Assembly (NCBI GenBank): GCA_000934455.1
Contig: KN882643.1
Coordinates: forward strand, 67,897-92,962
Length of the DNA stretch: 25,066 bases
Direction of reading: 5' to 3'
Source: Apostichopus parvimensis
Taxonomy: Eukaryota; Echinodermata; Holothuroidea; Aspidochirotida; Stichopodidae
Under the pieces are notes generated by a model, which was given only the letters and a program-made list of their open reading frames with translations, ran no database searches and had not been told where the DNA came from. Position 1 is the stretch's first letter. The number at the start of each line of letters is the position of its first letter. Both the position numbers and the translations under genes were made by a program. Shown here one piece after another: positions 20,112 to 25,066 of the stretch.

Positions 20112-21216
20112 GTAAAATTCTGATGAATAATGTTGTAAACCTTTCAATCTATGGCTGCATTCTCATAATATCTGTGCGTGTATAGCATGATATAGCAATG
20201 TGCGGTAGACCATCACTGCGGTACTTCCTGCTACTACTGTAGGGAAATCTGAAGAACCTTTAAAAGAATTGACTTCATTTGACTGATGCAACTGATATAA
20301 GTTTAGCCAGTAATCATCAAAGCAAATTATATTTCCTCTTTCATAACTTGTATAGGGCAAATGGAAATAAAATAAATAGCTATTTTTTGGGCATAAAGTT
20401 TACTACAAATATGACATAAGATTAGATAAAATTATACTGGAATGCAAACCATGATAGGAACCTTCATGGTTGTCCCATGATAGATGCATGATGGTCCCAT
20501 GATAGATGCATGATGGACCCAAGGTAGATGCATGATGGTCTCAAGATAGATGCATGATGGTCCCATGATAGATGCATGATAGTCCCATGATAGAGGCATG
20601 ATAGACTCATGTTAGATGCATGATTGTCCCATATTAGATGCATTATGGTCCCATGTTAGATGCATGATGGTCCTATGATAGATGCATGCTGGTCCCATGT
20701 TAGATGCATGATAGTCCCATGTTAGATGCATGATAGTCCCATGATAGACTCATGATAGAGAATGAAAAGAGACATACAGAAACAAAAGTTAAAAGAACCC
20801 TTGGTTTATAATTGTTATGTTGGTTTATTTGGGCCTTTCTTACATCACATAAATAACCAAACTGTCATACATTGCCTGAAATGTCACAGCGTTACATATA
20901 GAAGGCGTAAAAATACAATATTCTGTGCAGGTAGCAGTCTGAGTTTAGGTTGGATGAGTTGAATAACAGTCGACTTACTTCCTTAGAAGCAATGTTAATA
21001 CAAATGTGTACCTGATAGATCATAACACAAGTTATATTTTATGAATTAAGTTTGATTACACCATGACTTTAAATCGTATTGTTAGTTAGTGTCGTAATGT
21101 TGTAGTGTAAGTTTCCATGGTGAAATAAAAAATGCCAATGTAATATGGTCAAAATTTGTCAGTTTGTGTGAAAATGTTGAAGTGTAACATTATGTTCGTG
21201 TTTAACTCATACACAG
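20112..21216 (+). other. Intron 5 of the main gene
   Basis: 1.1 kb, from gtaaaa to 'actcatacacag'. About 295 bases of it are the 22-bp minisatellite at 20464-20758. The flanks (20112-20463 and 20759-21216) hold nothing recognisable; the 66-codon frame at 20762-20962 is unsupported. Confidence 0.7.
20464..20758. repeat. 22-bp minisatellite, about 13 copies, built of 11-bp halves
   Basis: Fourteen variants of 'tagatgcatga' alternate with variants of 'tggtcccatga', giving a 22-base unit made of two related 11-base halves. One place (near 20592-20613) carries consecutive halves of the first type, showing that arrays also change by 11-base steps. Substitutions concentrate at a few positions (gat/gtt, tgg/tag). 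Most units contain the self-complementary ATGCAT. Confidence 0.9.
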
Positions 21217-21316
21217 GGATTGGAAATGAAGATGGAACCAGTATCGTCGTGCAATACCAACATGATATCAACAAGCTGCAAGCATCGGTTAAGGAGACTC
21301 TATCACAGTGCAATAG
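21217..21316 (+). CDS. Main gene, coding exon 6 (residues 276-308 plus two bases)
   Basis: Encodes GIGNEDGTSIVV, then QYQHDINKLQASVKETLSQCN, a probable amphipathic helix. The acceptor is 'tcatacacag' with a weak pyrimidine tract; the donor is a consensus gtgagt. Confidence 0.8.
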
Positions 21317-21866
21317 GTGAGTGGAAGTTGCTATGTAACCAGATATCCAATCAGGTTGGGATGTTGGTTGCAGTCAGGAAACTTTGGAAGCAAAGTTTGA
21401 AAGATTTGCTACATGGGGTTAATATTGTTGGAAGTAATGTACCTTTATGAATAATGTATGTTTTGCCCCCAAACTTGTATAAGGAATGTGCCTTTTAATT
21501 AATGTAGCATCTTCCTCCGATTTACACAGCCGTAAAGTTGTGAGAACCTTCTCTATGTCACTTTCGGCTCGGTGACAATAGCTGTACAGTCTGCCCAATA
21601 TTAATCAACCATTTTATCCGCCTAGCATTTTATTTATGCCTAAGTGTATCGAATCAGGTTACCAGGAGCATTAATGTGCTTACTGTTAGCATTGTGTAAT
21701 ATCTTGTTAGGATTGCAAAAATGCTAACAAGAACCTACAGAGGTCATAAATTAAGACCCTTCCCAGATTGACACAGATATTTGATCAGAGCAAATATATA
21801 TTGCTTCTTTCATTTTACAGTTTTCCACAAAGCTTACATTTGCTTACTTTTCTTTCTTTTTTTCAG
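21317..21866 (+). other. Intron 6 of the main gene
   Basis: 550 bases from gtgagt to an excellent polypyrimidine tract and acceptor (tttctttctttttttcag). No other feature was noticed. Confidence 0.75.
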
Positions 21867-21933
21867 ACCAAAGATGGAAACTGAGACTGAAACTTCGGAC
21901 TTGGTAGGAAACCATTTAAGAAGCTTAAAGTAG
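21867..21933 (+). CDS. Main gene, final coding exon (residues 309-330, TAG)
   Basis: Completes the split Arg codon and encodes PKMETETETSDLVGNHLRSLK before TAG. The tail is acidic and then basic, with an alternating Glu-Thr run. A potential donor (gtagga at 21904) lies inside the exon, so an alternative ending by further splicing is possible, but the stop is close and a poly(A) signal follows. Confidence 0.7.
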
Positions 21934-22356
21934 ACACAAACCCAAACCATTTGCTATTGGACTGTGTGATAGAGATAACTGTCATGAACAAAACAGTTAC
22001 AAGGAAAATTTAAATTCCATTTGGGAGACTTGATCAAGTCTAAAAATGACATCCAGCCACATGTGCTTTATTTCTAAAAAGGTTTCAGATTGTAGTGGCA
22101 CAATGACATCATAGATTTCCAAAATGACTGCTCCCAGACATGAAGTTTGAACTAACGTATCTCTCAAAGGTAGTCAATTTTATTGTCAGCTGTTTTAGGG
22201 GAAGCTGTTATTTGCAAAGGGTCTGTCATATTATCAGCTCAAGTTTATGGTAGGGTTTGTGTCCACTTAAAGTGATCAAAGTCTGATATATTTAAGAGAG
22301 ATGATCTAAACAGAAGAGAAGAGGAGAGAGATTGGGGAGGAGGACTGATAGTGTAT
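21934..22356 (+). other. Predicted 3' untranslated region of the main gene
   Basis: Non-coding sequence between the TAG and the AATAAA at 22357, with a purine-rich GAGA stretch near 22315-22345. No conserved RNA structure was recognised. Confidence 0.5.
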
Positions 22357-22362
22357 AATAAA
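22357..22362 (+). terminator. Poly(A) signal AATAAA of the main gene
   Basis: Canonical hexamer about 420 bases past the stop codon, followed by T-rich and TTGT-containing sequence (22370-22400) that resembles a downstream U/GU-rich element. Confidence 0.6.
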
Positions 22363-22768
22363 TAGCCTGTTTTTGAATTTTTGTACTTTTGTCTTGGCTT
22401 GTTTTAGTTATTTACAAGTATCTTGCCCGTGGTTTGAACCAGGAAGAAGTAACCTGTGCGTATACTGGCCTGAAACTTTAATTCCTATTTAATATTTGAT
22501 AACGTGATTTATTAGAGGTAACGGTCGTGTAATAACGACCACGTGTGAAAATAATAAGGTAAGACAAGACATTACCATCCATATGAAATCTCTTGATTAG
22601 CTGTGTATGTCAAATTGTAGAATTTGTAAAGGGTTTTGAAGGTCAAAGTTGAGACTTTATTAGTATAGTACAGAGGATGTAGCCAGATAGTCATCCAATC
22701 AGTTGCCATCTGCTGCATAGCTTTGTCCCTGTGCAGAGATCTGTAGTATAGTCAGTATTGCGAAGTTC
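22363..22768. other. Intergenic sequence, nothing assigned
   Basis: No coding frame, repeat or RNA gene recognised between the predicted poly(A) signal and the inverted-repeat element. Confidence 0.5.
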
Positions 22769-23234
22769 GGAACACTGCGAATTTCGGACACCCCTAAGAA
22801 ATGCACGATTTCACCATGACAACCTATAGCAGCAGCCAATTTCACGAAAAACTACGAAGATACAGATACTTTCTCTCTGAAATGACCCGTGTGCAAGTAA
22901 ATACTTACATATTTGTCAATAAAATGACGGAGATCTATGAAGTCTGTTATAATTACCGAAAGAGCAACTGCGCCACCAATTTTATCACCAGCGCCACACT
23001 GTGGGAACGAGTGTCCGAATTTTGCAATACTCTAGCAAAGAAATACCAGTTCCACAATCACGAAGAATCTTCTTTTTTACAAGGTGAAAACAGTTTGCAG
23101 GAAAGAAAGTTTGGCCGTGTATCTTAATATAACACACTTCTCCCACCATATCAAGTATATTTTCAGGTGATTTATACCAGAAGATATAGTTTTGGGGTGA
23201 TTTAAGGCTTAGGTGTCCGAAATTCGAAGTGTCC
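22769..23234. mobile_element. Short inverted-repeat DNA element (MITE-like)
   Basis: The left end 22769-22798 (ggaacactgcgaatttcgg then acacccctaag) is the reverse complement of the right end 23208-23234, with one substitution and two small gaps. 'Gcgaa-tttcgga' is repeated just outside the left end ('gcgaagttcgga', 22760-22771), so the true terminus may be slightly further out. The element is about 466 bases, too short for a full transposase. Superfamily is undetermined because no target-site duplication was clear. Confidence 0.6.
22801..23127 (+). CDS. 108-codon open frame inside the inverted-repeat element
   Basis: The frame fills most of the element between its inverted repeats, from an ATG directly after the left repeat to TAA. 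The product is hydrophilic and aromatic-rich (MHDFTMTTYSSSQFHEKL, then RRYRYF), with MTEIYEVCYNYRKSNC in the middle and LWERVSEFCNTLAKKYQFHN near residues 67-86. Composition is more protein-like than most chance frames here, but no DDE/DDD transposase motif or DNA-binding domain is visible. It may be a shortened remnant of a coding element, or chance. Confidence 0.25.
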   Translation: MHDFTMTTYSSSQFHEKLRRYRYFLSEMTRVQVNTYIFVNKMTEIYEVCYNYRKSNCATNFITSATLWERVSEFCNTLAKKYQFHNHEESSFLQGENSLQERKFGRVS

Positions 23235-24266
23235 ATGCTACTAATGTTGTGGGCGGAGGTCAATGGTCGTATGAGTTCACCAGGGGTCAAATTATGAAAA
23301 CCATGCTTATTTTCAAAATATTTCAGCAAGGTCATATGTAGTATGGTGATGTATCTATCACATTTAGTACAAGAAGCCTGTTTCAGGACAGCCTGTGTCA
23401 TTGTGACTGTATTGTTTGTTACATCACACTGCTTTTGACTGTATTACTAAGATCAAGTATTTTGTACACCCTCTCACTATACATTACTTCAGATTCATGA
23501 AGAAAGTTGCTCATGTTAAATCATCAAAGCCACTATTCCTTTTTGCAAATTTTTTCCCACTTTTTTCTCTGCGTTATACTTGCCAGGGAGTTGCTAGAAG
23601 GCGAAACAATTCCAGTTATTTGTACGATGGACATACATCCATTTTTGACAATAATCTTTGATATATTTTCTGCAATCATTTAATTCTTTGCTTTTGTTTC
23701 GGATCAGCAGAGTGATGCAGAATCATACATGGAAGTGGCTTTTAAGTCCAAATGTCTGCATTGATGTAATATTGACAATCATCATGATGAAATTGCAACA
23801 TTTGTTGAATTTTCGACTGAAATATGAGTAAATAATATCCATGCATTGAAGTAAATCCTAAAGCCCATCACATGAACATCTTTGTTCCAAAATGCTCAAA
23901 AGTGTACACGCATGTGTATTTATACTCTTGCTAGATAATGGAGTAATGCATATGTGTGTGGGGGGGGGGTGAGGGAAGTTGAAGGAGGTGTTCTGGTAGG
24001 TGGTAGGGGGAGGGGAAGAATGACTTCAAAGTTATTATGCATTAGTTTGCTCAAGAAAGTTTATGGAAAATTTCGTTGTCTGTTATGAGATTATTTTCAT
24101 TGGAAATTTTTGTTTTGGGACAGCATAAGGGTGGTGATTGAACTAGAGAAAAGTCCTGTCACTGAACAGATTTGGCATGAAAAAGTTCATGTTCAAAATA
24201 TCCTTTATTAGCCTTAAATATATAAGAAGCAAATGTAAGCCTTCTCTAACAACTATCTACATCTAA
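23235..24266. other. Intergenic sequence with G-rich tract
   Basis: No gene recognised. A run of ten G at 23960-23969 lies in a G-rich stretch (23955-24016) that also has GGGGGAGGGG. Short frames at 22985-23401 (minus) and 23416-23661 (plus) have no supporting features. Confidence 0.5.
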
Positions 24267-24360
24267 GGAATGGTTAGAAGTACTTAATTCTCCTGCTATG
24301 GAATGGTTTGTTCTAAATAAAACAATAACAAATATATGTATTGAATTTTTAAAACATTTT
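24267..24360. repeat. AT-rich dispersed repeat, copy 1 of 3
   Basis: Shares 'aatggttagaagtacttaat', 'ctatggaatggtttgttct' and 'atatatgtattgaattttt' with the copies at about 24813-24900 and 24930-25040, in the same order and orientation. Confidence 0.5.
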
Positions 24361-24404
24361 GTGTGATGAGTTTTCTGCAAGCTGTTAAGCAAGGTAGGAT
24401 ATAT

Positions 24405-24490
24405 TTTGATGAAAAGAAGGCAGTAGTTGGTATTGAACCAGGGACCTGCTGCCAAAAATTTTTCTCTACCACTAGACCATTAGGTGGGAG
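24405..24490 (-). mobile_element. tRNA-like SINE head or tRNA pseudogene
   Basis: Minus-strand reading gives an A-box-like 'tggtctagtggtagag' (24479-24464) and, about 25 bases on, a B-box-like 'ggttcaatacc' (24439-24429), a spacing normal for tRNAs. The would-be anticodon region is an A/T run that cannot form a proper arm and the acceptor ends do not pair well, so it is not a functional tRNA gene. A Pol III-derived SINE head is more likely. Confidence 0.45.
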
Positions 24491-24580
24491 AAAGCTTTTT
24501 GCTTGATTTTCAAATATTTAAAGATCCAGTTGTTTGGACTTAGTGTTTTTATAAAACATTTTCTCCACTGATCCTTGTCC

Positions 24581-24720
24581 TTGGAACCTTGTCAGGGGGG
24601 AGGGCTGCCAGCCAATTCCCTTGTCAGGGCTTTGGAACCTTGTCAGGGGGGAGGGGTTCCGGCCAATTCCCTTGTCCGCTTGGGAACCTTGTCAGGGGGA
24701 GGGGTGCCGGTGAAGTCCTT
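24581..24720. repeat. About 50-bp G-rich minisatellite, nearly three copies
   Basis: Copies start at 24581, 24632 and 24680 with 'ttggaaccttgtcagggggg' or a close variant, followed by 'gagggctgcc' variants and 'ggccaattcccttgtc'. Spacings are 51 and 48 bases. The G-runs could form quadruplex structures on this strand; that is inference. Confidence 0.85.
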
Positions 24721-24812
24721 TTGCAGCGATAACTCACCCTAGACTTGAACCAAGCCAATCAGAAAAGTCTAATCGCTTACGGAACAACCGATTACACCAT
24801 TTTTGGGGTCTA

Positions 24813-24900
24813 AATTACTCTCAGTTATGGATTGGTTTGTTCTCTTTCTAAGTAGATGTATTTTGTTATAAATATATCGATTGAGTTGTTTAAAAACAAT
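24813..24900. repeat. AT-rich dispersed repeat, copy 2 of 3
   Basis: Contains 'gttatggattggtttgttct' and 'ataaatatatcgattgagtt', matching copy 1 (24267-24360) and copy 3 in order. Confidence 0.45.
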
Positions 24901-24929
24901 TGTTGTTATCCATTCTCTAAAAACCAGTC

Positions 24930-25040
24930 TAATGAATGGTTAAGCAGTACTTAATGTTATGGAACTGTTGGTTCAAAATTGATGCAATATTTTTGTAGTC
25001 CTAATTGGATGTATTTTTATACATATATTGAGTTTTGTTT
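24930..25040. repeat. AT-rich dispersed repeat, copy 3 of 3
   Basis: Contains 'aatggttaagcagtacttaa', 'gttatggaactgttggttc' and 'tatacatatattgagtttt'. Copies 2 and 3 are almost adjacent; copy 1 is about 450 bases away, separated by the SINE head and the minisatellite. The array may continue past the window end. Confidence 0.5.
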
Positions 25041-25066
25041 TTATGGATGTGTTTATCTGTAAACTG

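Larger units (their letters stand above)
12172..21933 (+). other. Seven-exon gene for an unrecognised 330-residue protein
   Basis: Exons 12172-12644, 16559-16697, 18240-18269, 19046-19158, 20041-20111, 21217-21316 and 21867-21933 join through GT-AG introns with matching phases (2,0,0,2,1,2) into 993 bases, one open frame of 330 codons plus TAG. That agreement across six introns is strong evidence for a real gene. Residues 1-150 are polar and basic; 30-60 contain RRRVQSAKERLW and RERPRSAA. Residues 158-225 hold a Pro-rich stretch (LPVVPPVQDAADRLRY) and a second RPxSA motif (RPHSA, 218-222). Residues 260-275 (IKKEIEDLERLLQ) and 285-308 look helical, possibly short coiled coils. There is no signal peptide or membrane segment. 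I do not recognise the family. RPxSA-type motifs in small basic proteins occur in some ciliary or microtubule-associated proteins, but this is only a suggestion. Additional upstream or cassette exons cannot be excluded. Confidence 0.8.

Noticed and set aside
20464-20758. CRISPR array
   Set aside because: Repeats are directly head-to-tail without unique spacers of constant length, and the context is a eukaryotic intron; it is a minisatellite.
22985-23401. A 138-codon minus-strand frame
   Set aside because: It crosses the right inverted repeat of the small DNA element and extends into unrelated flank, so it is not a natural unit.
24405-24490. Functional tRNA gene on the minus strand
   Set aside because: The A and B boxes are present, but the anticodon region is an A/T run and the acceptor stem does not pair, so a SINE head or pseudogene fits better.

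Overview
This is a eukaryotic, AT-rich, intron-containing stretch with scattered mobile-element debris. It looks like a marine deuterostome, most likely an echinoderm such as a sea cucumber or sea urchin. The grounds are: split genes with GT-AG introns of 0.5-4 kb, tRNA-type SINEs ending in (ATT)n, a DIRS-like retrotransposon, many small inverted-repeat elements, and clustered AGGCCTA words around 7870-8580. The lineage is an inference; no rRNA, mitochondrial or marker gene is present to settle it. There is no operon, CRISPR array or other prokaryotic feature.

Layout. 1-2700: AT-rich sequence with a degenerate repeat near 236-560 and a tRNA-derived SINE at 1941-2210. 2719-3375 (minus): an intronless 218-residue reading frame for a two-pass membrane protein of unknown family. 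4273-5141: a non-autonomous hAT-like element packed with GTACTCG words. 5142-9234: mostly unassigned, with a strong 95-nt hairpin (6440-6534), a GC-richer block (6930-7330) and a palindrome (7542-7563). 9235-11739 (minus): a broken DIRS-like retrotransposon with terminal repeat, gag-like ORF1 and reverse transcriptase (YLDDWL motif), carrying several frameshifts and stops. 12172-21933 (plus): the main gene.

The main gene was assembled by hand. Seven exons join through consensus splice sites with matching phases into one 330-residue open frame ending in TAG, with a poly(A) signal about 420 bases further on. I do not recognise the protein. It is basic and low-complexity at the N-terminus, has two RPxSA motifs, and is probably helical or coiled-coil near the C-terminus. 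Its introns hold a second SINE, a second DIRS remnant with a related terminal repeat, a tetranucleotide microsatellite, a hairpin, and a 22-bp minisatellite.

22363-25066: 3' flank with an inverted-repeat element (22769-23234) carrying a 108-codon frame, a roughly 50-bp G-rich minisatellite, an antisense tRNA-like SINE head and three diverged copies of an AT-rich repeat.

Nothing here amounts to a multi-gene system. The items most worth following are the unrecognised seven-exon gene, the microRNA-precursor-like hairpin, and the paired DIRS repeats on either side of coding exon 1.
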